Under the pieces are notes generated by a model. It was not told the origin of the DNA, did not search any database, and saw only the letters and a list, made by a program, of their open reading frames with translations. 64,000 nt of DNA from Kosakonia oryziphila (GTDB lineage: Bacteria > Pseudomonadota > Gammaproteobacteria > Enterobacterales > Enterobacteriaceae), in NCBI RefSeq assembly GCF_900094795.1, contig NZ_FMBC01000012.1, forward strand, positions 1 to 64,000. The letters run 5' to 3'. A program made the translations under genes and the position numbers. Within the stretch, counting starts at the first letter, position 1. Each line of letters opens with the position of its first letter. This document shows, in pieces, positions 8,340-17,276 of the stretch.

Positions 8340-9728
8340 ATGTCAATTTCCGCGACAACACATGCGATTTCAGTCAATCCGACCACCGGGGAAACCCTGC
8401 GCGCGACGCCGTGGGCGAGCCGCGAAGCGGTGGATGCCGCACTTGAGCTGGCCGCCAGCGGTTATCGCCAGTGGCGACAGGTCGCCGTTACTGAGCGTGC
8501 GCAAAAGCTGCGCGATCTCGGCGTGGCACTCAGATCGCGAGGTGAAGAGATGGCGCAGATGATTAGCCAGGAAATGGGCAAACCCATATTGCAGGCTCGT
8601 GGCGAAGTGAATAAATCCGCTGCGCTGTGCGACTGGTATGCCGATCATGGCCCGGCGATGCTCGGCAGCGAAGCAACGCGGGTAGAAGAGAATTGCGCCA
8701 CGATTGAGTATCGTCCACTGGGGCCGATTCTGGCGGTAATGCCGTGGAACTTCCCATTGTGGCAGGTGTTGCGCGGTGCAGTACCCATTTTACTGGCGGG
8801 CAACAGCTACCTGCTGAAACATGCGCCAAACGTGCTGGGCTGCGCGCAATTGATCGCGGAGATTTTCGTTCAGGCCGGGATCCCGCACGGGGTATTTGGC
8901 TGGGTGAATGCCAGCAATGAGGGCGTCAGCCAGGCGATTAACGATCCACGCATTGCCGCCGTCACCGTGACCGGCAGCGTTCGCGCCGGAGCAGCAATTG
9001 GTGCCCAGGCTGGCGCGGCGCTGAAAAAATGCGTGCTGGAACTCGGTGGCTCCGATCCCTTTATTGTGCTCAACGATGCTGATGTGGATCTGGCAGTGAA
9101 AGCGGCGGTGGCCGGGCGTTATCAGAACACAGGGCAGGTTTGTGCGGCGGCCAAACGTTTTATCATTGAAGAGGGCATTGCGCAGGCGTTTACCGACAAA
9201 TTCGTTGCTGCGGTTGCCGCGCTGAAACAGGGCGCGCCGGACGTCGAAGAGAACTACCTTGGCCCGATGGCGCGTTTTGATCTGCGTGATGAACTGCATG
9301 CGCAGGTTCAGGCCAGCATTCAACAGGGCGCGAAGCTGGTGCTCGGTGGGGAAAAGGTAGCGGGCAAAGGCAACTACTACCCGGCCACGGTACTGACGCA
9401 GGTAACGCCAGCGATGACGGCATTCCGCCAGGAGCTGTTTGGCCCGGTTGCCGCCATCAGCATTGCACGCGATGCTGAGCATGCGCTGCAACTGGCAAAT
9501 GACAGTGATTTCGGTTTGTCGGCCACGATATTTACCGCAGATTTTGCGCGGGCGCAGCGGTTTGCTGAGCGCCTGGAGTGCGGTGGGGTGTTTATCAATG
9601 GTTTCAGCGCCAGCGATGCCCGCGTAGCCTTTGGCGGCGTGAAGAAAAGCGGTTTTGGCCGCGAGTTGTCGCACTTCGGTCTGCATGAGTTTTGCAATAT
9701 CCAGACCGTGTGGAAAGACCGGCTGTAA
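8340..9728 (+). CDS. sad: Succinate semialdehyde dehydrogenase Sad (YneI)
   Basis: 462 residues. Aldehyde dehydrogenase fold: NAD-binding motif (VTVTGSVRAGAAIG), general-base glutamate in LELGGSDPF and catalytic cysteine in NTGQVCAAAKRF. It oxidises succinate semialdehyde from GABA or putrescine breakdown to succinate. The match to E. coli YneI is close, including the C terminus GFGRELSHFGLHEFCNIQTV. I chose ATG at 8340, preceded by GGGAG, over the ATG at 8328, which lacks a ribosome site. In E. coli glsB follows directly; here a chemoreceptor gene intervenes. Confidence 0.93.
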   Translation: MSISATTHAISVNPTTGETLRATPWASREAVDAALELAASGYRQWRQVAVTERAQKLRDLGVALRSRGEEMAQMISQEMGKPILQARGEVNKSAALCDWYADHGPAMLGSEATRVEENCATIEYRPLGPILAVMPWNFPLWQVLRGAVPILLAGNSYLLKHAPNVLGCAQLIAEIFVQAGIPHGVFGWVNASNEGVSQAINDPRIAAVTVTGSVRAGAAIGAQAGAALKKCVLELGGSDPFIVLNDADVDLAVKAAVAGRYQNTGQVCAAAKRFIIEEGIAQAFTDKFVAAVAALKQGAPDVEENYLGPMARFDLRDELHAQVQASIQQGAKLVLGGEKVAGKGNYYPATVLTQVTPAMTAFRQELFGPVAAISIARDAEHALQLANDSDFGLSATIFTADFARAQRFAERLECGGVFINGFSASDARVAFGGVKKSGFGRELSHFGLHEFCNIQTVWKDRL

Positions 9729-9735
9729 AGTAAAC

Positions 9736-9752
9736 GCGCCCCGGCGGGGCGC
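9736..9752 (+). terminator. GC-rich hairpin after sad
   Basis: GCGCCCC and GGGGCGC pair perfectly around a three-base loop, seven bases after the sad stop. No T run follows, so termination may be partial or factor-assisted, or the hairpin may protect the mRNA end. Confidence 0.5.
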
Positions 9753-9828
9753 ATCTCCTCTGGCTGTAATGGAAGCGTCATGATCCTTTTGTAGACTCAC
9801 GGCAACTTTGTGGTTACAGAAGAATATC

Positions 9829-11418
9829 ATGAGTTTAATGCAAATTTTCCGCCGTATTTTTCGGCGTATTGCTCCACGACAGTTTGGTTTGTTGGCCGGA
9901 ATTTTTTGCATCATCGGTCTCTTTTCCGCGCTACAAATCACCTCATCCATCGTCCTTTCTGCATCGTTACACGATGCGCAAACCAGCGAACAACGAAACC
10001 AGCAGGCGCATCTGCAACAAGTACGGGTCGATGAAGCCCGTATCGCGCTGCTGACTGCAAGCGATCTGCTGAACCGCGCGGGCGTCTATTTTATGCAGGA
10101 TAAAGAAACCGGTTCAGATGGCAGTTGGCACAGCCTGATGGATGAAACCAAAAAAGCGCTCGACGATTCACAAAAAGCCTGGCAGGCCTGGCTGGCGCTC
10201 AATCCACCGAAAGACGAGGGGTTGATTAATAGCTACCAGATGTTTTATAGCGCGCTGAAAGAGCAGGCGGACGGACTGGTAAAAACCCAGGCGATTGATG
10301 CGTTTTTCGCCGTACCGGCGCAGGCGTTTCAGGCCGATTTTAACGACAATTACGCCCGCTTCCAGCAGGCCAGCGAAATGCGTGCGGAGCAGGGTAGACA
10401 GGCGCTAATGTCGACGCTTGCGCAGTTGCAGCATGTATTCATGCTGGTTCCGGCATTGCTGCTGGTGATTGCTGTGTTGGTGTGGTTTGCCATGTCGCGC
10501 TGGGTCATTACGCCGCTGCGCAGGCTGATTGCCCATATCAATGTGCTTGCCGCCGGGGATTTGGGGACGCCGTTGCCATCGGTACAGTGTTTTAACCGCG
10601 AAATTGATCAACTGGGCGTGAGTATCGGCACTATGCAACAGGGATTGCAACAACTGGTGATGCAGGTCAGTGATGCCACCGCTTCAATGGTTGAAACCAT
10701 TGGCAGCCTGGCAGAAGGCAACCAGTCGCTGTATCAACAGTCGGCGAAGCAGGCGCAGGAACTGACTGATGTGACGGAACATATCGCCACGCTGGAGTCG
10801 CATGTGGAGGGCAACAGCGGTTTTGCCGAGCAGGCCCGTCAACAAGCGGATGAAGCGCGTAAAGTGGCGGAGGGTGGTGACCGGATGATGGATACGGTGA
10901 CGCAGTCGATGCGTGAAATCGTCGAGCGTTCGGCAGAGATGCGCAACATTGTGTCGATGATTGATGGTGTCGCTTTCCAGACCAATATTCTGGCGCTGAA
11001 TGCCGCTATCGAAGCGGCTCATGCCGGTAATCACGGCCGCGGTTTTGCGGTGGTGGCGAAAGAGGTCGGGCTGCTGGCGCGCAAAAGCAGCCACTCCACG
11101 CAAACCATTCAGCAATTGATCAACCACTCATTGCAGGGTATTAACGACGGCACTGCTGCCGTCAGTCGCCTGGAAGATAACCTGCAAAAGGTTACCGGGC
11201 TGGTAGGGCATTTAAGCGCAGTGCTGAGTGAAATATCGGCCGCTACGCTGAGCCAGGGGGAAAGCATCCACAAGATGACACGCCGCCTGCACACACTGAA
11301 CAGCGTCTCCCGCCGTACCGATGAACTGGTCTCGACCGCCACGCAGGCTTCTGAGCAGTTGCATCATGATTCTCATCAGCTACTGCAAGCGGTTGCGCGT
11401 TTTCGTCTTCCGGCCTGA
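9829..11418 (+). CDS. Methyl-accepting chemotaxis protein (four-helix-bundle ligand domain)
   Basis: 529 residues. Transmembrane helix 1 lies at about 18-40. A TarH-like helical periplasmic domain contains two Asp/Asn-rich helices. Helix 2 (VFMLVPALLLVIAVLVWFAM) is followed by a HAMP domain and the signalling hairpin with the conserved tip [24 protein letters not shown]. There is no C-terminal CheR-tethering pentapeptide (NWETF type), so it is a low-abundance-type receptor. It lies between sad and glsB, suggesting a ligand linked to glutamate, GABA or polyamine metabolism, which is inference. ATG 9829 has AGAAG upstream. Confidence 0.88.
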   Translation: MSLMQIFRRIFRRIAPRQFGLLAGIFCIIGLFSALQITSSIVLSASLHDAQTSEQRNQQAHLQQVRVDEARIALLTASDLLNRAGVYFMQDKETGSDGSWHSLMDETKKALDDSQKAWQAWLALNPPKDEGLINSYQMFYSALKEQADGLVKTQAIDAFFAVPAQAFQADFNDNYARFQQASEMRAEQGRQALMSTLAQLQHVFMLVPALLLVIAVLVWFAMSRWVITPLRRLIAHINVLAAGDLGTPLPSVQCFNREIDQLGVSIGTMQQGLQQLVMQVSDATASMVETIGSLAEGNQSLYQQSAKQAQELTDVTEHIATLESHVEGNSGFAEQARQQADEARKVAEGGDRMMDTVTQSMREIVERSAEMRNIVSMIDGVAFQTNILALNAAIEAAHAGNHGRGFAVVAKEVGLLARKSSHSTQTIQQLINHSLQGINDGTAAVSRLEDNLQKVTGLVGHLSAVLSEISAATLSQGESIHKMTRRLHTLNSVSRRTDELVSTATQASEQLHHDSHQLLQAVARFRLPA

Positions 11419-11479
11419 CGCCGCCGGGTAGCTCTGTTATACTCGCAGGCCATTTTTGGCCTGTCGGTAAGGGGTTAAC

Positions 11480-12412
11480 TTGGCAACGGTAACGGTGATG
11501 GGAAATGAGGTTCTGGAAGCGGTGCTTGCGCAGGTTCGTCCGCTGCTGGGGAAAGGTAAGGTCGCCGACTATATTCCGGCGCTGGCCTCGATCAGCGGCA
11601 ACAAACTGGGCGTGGCGGTCAGCACCGTTAACGGCGAACATTTCCGCGCGGGAGATGCCAACGAGCGTTTCTCCATTCAGTCGATCTCTAAAGTACTGAG
11701 TCTGGTGGTGGCGATGAATCACTACGCAGAAGAGGAGATCTGGCAGCGGGTTGGTAAAGATCCCTCCGGACATCCATTTAATTCTCTGGTGCAACTGGAG
11801 ATGGAGCAGGGCAAACCGCGTAACCCGTTTATCAATGCCGGGGCGCTGGTGGTCTGCGACATGCTGCAAAGCCGTCTCAGCGCGCCGCGCCAGCGGATGC
11901 TGGAAGTGGTGCGCAAGCTCTCCGGCGTGCCCGATATCACCTACGACAGCGCGGTGGCCCGCTCCGAGCTGGAACACTCGGCACGCAATAACGCCATCGC
12001 CTGGCTGATGAAATCCTTTGGCAACTTCCATAATGATGTCCCGACGGTTTTACAAAACTATTTTCACTACTGCGCACTCAAAATGAGTTGTGCGGAGCTG
12101 ACACAAACCTTCTTGTTTCTCGCCAACGGTGGCCATGCTGCGCATATTGCTTCCCCGGTGATTTCCGCGTTACAGGCGCGTCAGGTAAATGCGCTGATGG
12201 CAACCAGTGGCATGTATCAGAATGCAGGAGAATTTGCCTGGCGCGTCGGTTTACCAGCGAAATCAGGCGTTGGTGGTGGTATTGTTGCGGTTGTGCCGCA
12301 AGAAATGGTGATTGCCGTCTGGAGCCCGGAGCTGGACGCGGCGGGAAACTCGCTGGCCGGTGTCGCGGTGCTGGAGGCGTTAACGCAAAAACTGGGGAGA
12401 TCTGTCTACTGA
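11480..12412 (+). CDS. glsB: Glutaminase GlsB (YneH)
   Basis: 310 residues. It converts glutamine to glutamate and ammonia. It has the serine-dependent glutaminase fold, with the catalytic Ser-Lys pair in [13 protein letters not shown] and conserved [12 protein letters not shown] and [12 protein letters not shown] motifs. It follows E. coli YneH throughout. The start is taken as TTG at 11480 because AAGGGG lies a few bases upstream and the length then matches E. coli; ATG at 11498 is the alternative. The stop overlaps yneG by one base (TGATG), so the two are translationally coupled. Confidence 0.9.
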   Translation: MATVTVMGNEVLEAVLAQVRPLLGKGKVADYIPALASISGNKLGVAVSTVNGEHFRAGDANERFSIQSISKVLSLVVAMNHYAEEEIWQRVGKDPSGHPFNSLVQLEMEQGKPRNPFINAGALVVCDMLQSRLSAPRQRMLEVVRKLSGVPDITYDSAVARSELEHSARNNAIAWLMKSFGNFHNDVPTVLQNYFHYCALKMSCAELTQTFLFLANGGHAAHIASPVISALQARQVNALMATSGMYQNAGEFAWRVGLPAKSGVGGGIVAVVPQEMVIAVWSPELDAAGNSLAGVAVLEALTQKLGRSVY

Positions 12413-12774
12413 TGGCTGATTTAACACCGTTGTTTGCGCGTCTGGGGCGTTCCACGTTTCGCTCCCGGTTTCGCCTTGGTGTGAAAGAGCGGCAATATTG
12501 TGTGGATAAAGGCGCGGAAGTGATTGCCCGCCACGCGGCAGAGTTCGTCGCGCAGCGGCTGTCACCCGCCAAACCGCAAAATGATGGTAAGCAGACACCC
12601 ATGCGCGGCCATCCGGTATTTATAGCCCAGCACGCAACAGCTACCTGCTGTCGCGGCTGTCTGGAAAAGTGGCACCATATTGCGTGCGGTCAACCATTAA
12701 CAGAAATGCAACAAAAGTACATTGTTGACGTTATTTATCAGTGGCTGATTATTCAGATGAATTCGCCGCGCTAA
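12412..12774 (+). CDS. yneG: YneG, DUF4186 family protein
   Basis: 120 residues beginning [20 protein letters not shown], matching E. coli YneG in length and position after glsB. A cysteine/histidine cluster (QHATATCCRGCLEKWHHI) looks like a metal-binding knuckle, and the family is uncharacterised. A longer open frame extends upstream inside glsB, but the ATG at 12412 coupled to the glsB stop is the natural start. Confidence 0.88.
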   Translation: MADLTPLFARLGRSTFRSRFRLGVKERQYCVDKGAEVIARHAAEFVAQRLSPAKPQNDGKQTPMRGHPVFIAQHATATCCRGCLEKWHHIACGQPLTEMQQKYIVDVIYQWLIIQMNSPR

Positions 12775-12812
12775 GTGCGATCGCGCCAGCGCGCCTCCGC
12801 AGGAGGTTAAAC

Positions 12813-12851
12813 ATGTTATCGAACGTGTCTCCTGCCTGTGATATGGATTGA
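12813..12851 (+). CDS. Possible 12-residue leader peptide ahead of dgcF
   Basis: A perfect AGGAGG (12801-12806) precedes ATG 12813, which opens MLSNVSPACDMD and stops at TGA 12849-12851. This reading is in the same frame as dgcF, whose first usable codons (TTG 12855, ATG 12858) come just after the stop and lack their own good ribosome site. It may be a coupled leader, or the true dgcF start cut off by a TGA. Confidence 0.4.
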   Translation: MLSNVSPACDMD

Positions 12852-12857
12852 GATTTG

Positions 12858-14300
12858 ATGCGTGCATTTTTTTCCTCCCCTTTCCGCCTGTTGCGGGAGG
12901 AGGCTCCGCTCACTAACGCGGTAGTTATTTTTATCCTGACCACACTGTTCTATTTTCTCGGCGCGATGATGCGCCTTGTCGAAGAGTTGTCGCTGTTCTG
13001 GCCGCTCAATGCGGTGATGGCCGGGGTGTTTGCCCGCTACGCTTTTCTCCGCCGCTGGCACTACTACCTTATTAGCTACGCCGCGATGCTGGTTTACGAT
13101 GCGATTACCACCAACTGGGGTATGGCCTCGCTTATCATCAACTTCTCCAACATGGTGTTTATTATCACCATGGCGCAACTTATTGGCGCAAAACGACGCC
13201 AGATGCTTAAGACGCCTGAACCGACCAGTGTCCTGAAGTTGTTTGGTTATTGTCTGCTGGTTGCACTGTTGTGCGGTTTGGTCGGCGCGATAGGGGCCGT
13301 TGGCATTAACGGCGAAGGGTTCTGGCCGTTGCTGGCCGACTGGTCTGGCGAACAGTTCTCTACGGGCGTACTGATCCTGCCGGGTGTGCTGACCATGAGG
13401 TGGCCGCGCAAGCCACCGCAATTCTCCCTGCAACGAGGCATTCCGGTTGTCACTGTTGTCGTCTCGGCGATTGCGTCGGTAGTGATCGGCGGGGCAGGCA
13501 GTCTGGCGTTTCCATTACCGACATTGATCTGGTGCGCGGTACGCTATTCCCTGCCGTTTACCTGTTTGATCACGCTATTAACCGGTGCTGCGGAAATTAT
13601 CCTCGTCTCCAGCCATGTGATTGATATCTCGATCGCTTCGCCAATGGAGATCCCGCATATGCTCTCTGCACGCCTGGGGATTGCCACCATGGCTATCTGC
13701 CCGGTGATTGTCTCCGTCAGCGTCGGGGCGGTTAATCGCCTTATGCGCTAGGTCTCTCTACGTGCGAATTTCGATTTTCTCACCCGCGTTTATTCACGTT
13801 CGGGGCTGTATGAAGTACTGAACCACAAGGACAAACGTTTTGCTGATAAGCATGTGTCAGTGATGCTGTTGGATATTGATTATTTTAAAAGCGTGAATGA
13901 CAGCTACGGCCATGAGTGTGGCGACCAGGTACTTGCCTCCTTTGCCCGGCAGATAAAGCAGGTGCTGGGCGATCGCGGGGTGGTAGCGCGCATGGGGGGC
14001 GAAGAGTTTGTAGTGGTGGCGACCACACGTGATCCGCAAGAGGGTGTGCAACTGGCGGAAATGCTGCGTCTTTCGGTGGCGAACCATTCTTTCCAGTGGC
14101 GGCAGCAGACACTGCATTTGACGGTCAGTATCGGTATCAGCAGCGGCAAAACCAATGCCTGGCAGTTAACGGAGATGTTTAATTCGTTGTTGGCGATCGC
14201 TGATGAAAATCTCTACCGGTCGAAAAAACAGGGGAGAAATCGCACTACCCAGAACGAGGTTGCGGAGAAACCCTCCGCGACTTCGTTGCGTGATAATTAA
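12858..14300 (+). pseudogene. dgcF: dgcF (yneF) diguanylate cyclase with an in-frame amber codon
   Basis: The N-terminal part (12858-13748) is a MASE1-like membrane domain with about eight helices, for example NAVVIFILTTLFYFLGAM and LIIPGVL-type segments. An in-frame TAG at 13749-13751 interrupts it. The same frame then continues without further stops as VSLRANFDFLTRVYSRSGLYEVL and a GGDEF domain (RMGGEEFVVV, metal site LDIDYF) to TAA at 14300. E. coli YneF reads SLMKQVALRADFDFLTQVYSRSGL here, so the amber replaces a glutamine codon: CAG to TAG, one base. Unless suppressed, the product is a membrane stub without a catalytic domain. Confidence 0.82.
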
Positions 14301-14425
14301 CGCTGCATTCTGAACCCACGATTAATACCAGAAATGGATTAATATTTTTAAGTTATTAAATTACTTGCTACTCATTTTTAAGGTTAATACTATTGACTTC
14401 TGTACGCAGCGGGATGTAACGCGAC

Positions 14426-15481
14426 ATGATCGAGCCGGACAAGTTGAATAAAAATGAGCGTGTTGTTGGCAGTCGTTATGTCAGGCGAATGTATCTGATG
14501 CGTATTCTGGGAACACTGCTGTGTTTTTTCCCTATTCTTTCTGTTCTGCTCGAATTACAGCGTCCGCTGTGGTGTATTCTCTTGCTGGCTGCGAATGCCT
14601 TTCTCTGGCCGACTCTTGCTTTCCTGCGCGCGCGCAAAGCGCAACTGCCGCTACAAATTGAGCATCAGAACCTGGTGATCGATGCGGGCGCGGGAGGTTT
14701 GTGGATCGCACTTATGGCGGTGAATCCGCTGCCTTCAGTGGTGATTGCTACCATTCTGCTTAGCGATCGTTTATCGGCAGGCGGTTTTGTTTTGATGCGC
14801 AAAGCGGCACTGGCGCTACTGTCGGTATTTATTCTGAGCTGGATTGTGCTTGGTACCCCGTTCGATATGCTGGTCACCCAGCGTACAATGTTCGCCACAT
14901 TGCCGCTGATTGGTATTTATATGCTGGCGCTGAGTGCACTGACCAACAGCATGGCGGTGAAATTGCGGATGAAAAGCCGCGAGCTGGAGCACATCGCGAT
15001 GATGGATCCGCTACTTGATATCGCGAACCGCCGCCTGCTGGAAAAACGTATCCAGTATGAACTGGACAAATTGCGCACCACGCCAGGCCACTCATCGCTG
15101 ATGTTTATCGATATTGATAATTTCAAAGAAGTCAATGACCGGTTTGGTCACAAAGTCGGCGATGCTCTGCTGGTAGCGGTGTCAAAGATTTTGCATATCT
15201 CCACCCGTAAAATAGACACGCCCGCGCGCCTGGGCGGCGATGAGTTTGTGATCCTCTTGCCGGACATGCCGCAGGAAGAGGCGCATACCATCGCAACGCG
15301 CATTATGGATGCGGCAGCAGTGATGACTGTCGTGCAGGATTATGACTTTAAATGCACTTTAAGCATTGGCATTGCCCGCGCACTTCCGGGCATGAATGAC
15401 GTAACTGACTGGTTAAAAGCGGCGGATGACGCGCTGTACCAGGCAAAAAGACTGGGTAAAAACCAGATCTACTCCCACTGA
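14426..15481 (+). CDS. MASE2-domain diguanylate cyclase (DgcC/AdrA-like)
   Basis: 351 residues. The N-terminal MASE2 membrane domain has about five helices (residues 25-180), followed by a GGDEF domain with intact signature ARLGGDEFVILLPD and metal site MFIDIDNFKEVND. It should make cyclic di-GMP from two GTP at the inner membrane. AdrA/DgcC has this architecture and promotes cellulose and curli formation. It follows the broken dgcF with a 125-bp AT-rich gap and may compensate for it. Confidence 0.85.
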   Translation: MIEPDKLNKNERVVGSRYVRRMYLMRILGTLLCFFPILSVLLELQRPLWCILLLAANAFLWPTLAFLRARKAQLPLQIEHQNLVIDAGAGGLWIALMAVNPLPSVVIATILLSDRLSAGGFVLMRKAALALLSVFILSWIVLGTPFDMLVTQRTMFATLPLIGIYMLALSALTNSMAVKLRMKSRELEHIAMMDPLLDIANRRLLEKRIQYELDKLRTTPGHSSLMFIDIDNFKEVNDRFGHKVGDALLVAVSKILHISTRKIDTPARLGGDEFVILLPDMPQEEAHTIATRIMDAAAVMTVVQDYDFKCTLSIGIARALPGMNDVTDWLKAADDALYQAKRLGKNQIYSH

Positions 15482-15585
15482 CAAACGTGCCGAATAGGCT
15501 AAGCTTTACGCTGTATCCTGCGAATTGATCGACACTTTTTTCTGTTTGCGGAAACGGCCCGAAAAAATAAAGAGATCGACATCCT

Positions 15586-16557
15586 ATGCAAATACCTGCT
15601 ACTCCCGTGGATGAAGAACAACGTCTTGCTTCACTACACAATTCCGGGCTGCTTGAAGGTTGTGTCTCCGAGCGGCTTGACCGCCTGACCCGGCTAGCTA
15701 AACGCATGTTTAACGTGCAGGCAGCGATGATTACGCTATTGGACAAAGATACCCTGTATTTTAAATCCTGCGATGGCTACCCCCGTGAAGAAACGATACC
15801 CCGAAAAATTTCCTTTTGCGGCCATACCATTTTGCACCCGGAACCGTTGATCATCCTGGATAGCTCTCGTGATGAACGCTTTGCCGATAATCCACTGGTT
15901 ATCGGTGACAAACCGATCCGTTTTTATGCCGGGTATCCGCTGCGTCTGCCGGATGGCGCGGTGGTGGGATCGTTTTGTCTGATCGACAAAGAGCCGCGTG
16001 AATTGAGCAATGCTGATCTGGATAGCCTGAAAGATTTCGCCACTATCGCCGAAGATGAATTCGCGGTGATGAGCGCTGCCACTACCGATGAGCTAACCGG
16101 GCTGTTTAACCGTCGCGGTTTTGACAGCCTGGCGAAGTTTGCCATTTACGGCGCTCGCCGTCGGGCTGAGCCGCTAACGCTGGCGTGGATCGAGCTGGAT
16201 AACTTCAACGAGATTAATGATTCCTGGGGGTATGACGAAGGCGATGAAGCGCTGAAAGCGATGGCTTCGGTGATGACCGACAGCCTGCGTGAAGCCGATC
16301 TGCGGGTGCGTTACGGCAGTGCCGAATTCGCCATTGTCTTTTCCGACACCGGTGAGCAGGGGGCGTGGATCGCTATGCAGCATCTGGTCGAACAGGTTGA
16401 GGCGTGGAATCAGACTTCCGGAAAAGCGTGGAAGCTGCACTTTTCCTGGGGCGTGAGTGAGTTTGATCACAACGGCAATGGCGAGCTGAGCCCATGGATT
16501 AAAGACGCGGTTCAGAAAATGCGCGCCATGAAAACATCTAACAACCACGTCCGGTAA
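15586..16557 (+). CDS. GAF-GGDEF protein with degenerate active site
   Basis: 323 residues. The N-terminal GAF domain (about 10-160, containing FKSCDGYPREE and ISFCGHTIL) is followed by a GGDEF-like domain beginning TTDELTGLFNRRGF. The signature reads GSAEF (codons near 16315-16329) and the metal-site motif is IELDNFNEIND. Loss of the second Gly and the Asp predicts no cyclase activity, so it probably acts as a sensor or regulator of c-di-GMP signalling. It is a soluble protein with no membrane segment. GAF-GGDEF proteins such as DgcP share the architecture. Confidence 0.82.
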   Translation: MQIPATPVDEEQRLASLHNSGLLEGCVSERLDRLTRLAKRMFNVQAAMITLLDKDTLYFKSCDGYPREETIPRKISFCGHTILHPEPLIILDSSRDERFADNPLVIGDKPIRFYAGYPLRLPDGAVVGSFCLIDKEPRELSNADLDSLKDFATIAEDEFAVMSAATTDELTGLFNRRGFDSLAKFAIYGARRRAEPLTLAWIELDNFNEINDSWGYDEGDEALKAMASVMTDSLREADLRVRYGSAEFAIVFSDTGEQGAWIAMQHLVEQVEAWNQTSGKAWKLHFSWGVSEFDHNGNGELSPWIKDAVQKMRAMKTSNNHVR

Positions 16558-16636
16558 AACATCACAAAAACCTATAGCTTCGACCTTGTGTAGCTAACAG
16601 GCAAATAAGATAGTGGCTGTTTTATAAGGAATTAAA

Positions 16637-17161
16637 ATGACCACTTATCAAATCCACGCTATCACGAGCGAGATGTTTGCTTCCCACATCGATTCCCTTT
16701 GCGAGGTGCTGGAAAACTGTGTTTCCGGCGGCGCTTCCGTCAGTTTTATGCACCCGCTGTCGCGGGAAAAATCCCGGCAATTCTGGTCTGCTGTTGCGGC
16801 GAGCGTCGCGCGAGGCGAACGTATTGTGCTGGTGGCGCAGGACGGGCAGGGAGAAATTGTCGGCACCGTGCAGATGGTGCTCGCTCAACCGGAAAACCAA
16901 CCGCATCGCGCGGATGTCGCTAAATTACTGGTTCACGAAAAAGCGCGCCGTCAGGGGCTGGCGAATCGTTTGATGGCAGCGCTGGAGCATGCCGCGCGCG
17001 AAAACGGGAAAACGGTGCTGGTACTGGACACCGCCACTGGTAGCGGAGCGGAATATTTCTACCAACAATCTGGCTGGCAACGCGCTGGTGAGATCCCACG
17101 CTATGCGCTGATGCCGGACGGAAATGTGACGGGCACGACAATTTTTTACAAGTTTATCTAA
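16637..17161 (+). CDS. GNAT-family N-acetyltransferase
   Basis: 174 residues. The acetyl-CoA-binding motif A is clear: ADVAKLLVHEKARRQGLANR, with the R-x-x-G-x-A pattern. It is followed by LMAALEHAARENGKTVLVLD and the C-terminal FYQQSGWQRAGEIPRYALMP. Such single-domain enzymes acetylate small amines or antibiotics; the substrate cannot be read from sequence. AAGGA lies just before the ATG. Confidence 0.85.
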   Translation: MTTYQIHAITSEMFASHIDSLCEVLENCVSGGASVSFMHPLSREKSRQFWSAVAASVARGERIVLVAQDGQGEIVGTVQMVLAQPENQPHRADVAKLLVHEKARRQGLANRLMAALEHAARENGKTVLVLDTATGSGAEYFYQQSGWQRAGEIPRYALMPDGNVTGTTIFYKFI

Positions 17162-17276
17162 TTTGGTCTAATAAGACGGCCCATTTTGATCAAAACAGGG
17201 TTCCATGGTTTAAAAGTCTGGTAAGTTATTACACCAATTTACAAAGGTTGTATGACTAATCAAATAGGAGCCCACT

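Noticed and set aside
8790..9950. 386-codon minus-strand frame opposite sad
   Set aside because: It spans sad and the start of the chemoreceptor gene, has no recognisable domain, and sad is clearly the real gene.
11243..12031. 262-codon minus-strand frame across the chemoreceptor end and glsB
   Set aside because: It crosses two well supported genes on the other strand and shows no protein motif.
12088..12411. Long upstream extension of yneG inside glsB
   Set aside because: The sequence there is glsB in another frame; ATG 12412 coupled to the glsB stop fits the family length.
17161..17276. Hexuronate repressor (ExuR/UxuR-type) operator before uxaB
   Set aside because: TGGT and ACCA half-sites occur near 17218-17240, but the spacing does not match the compact operator I recall, so I did not call it.
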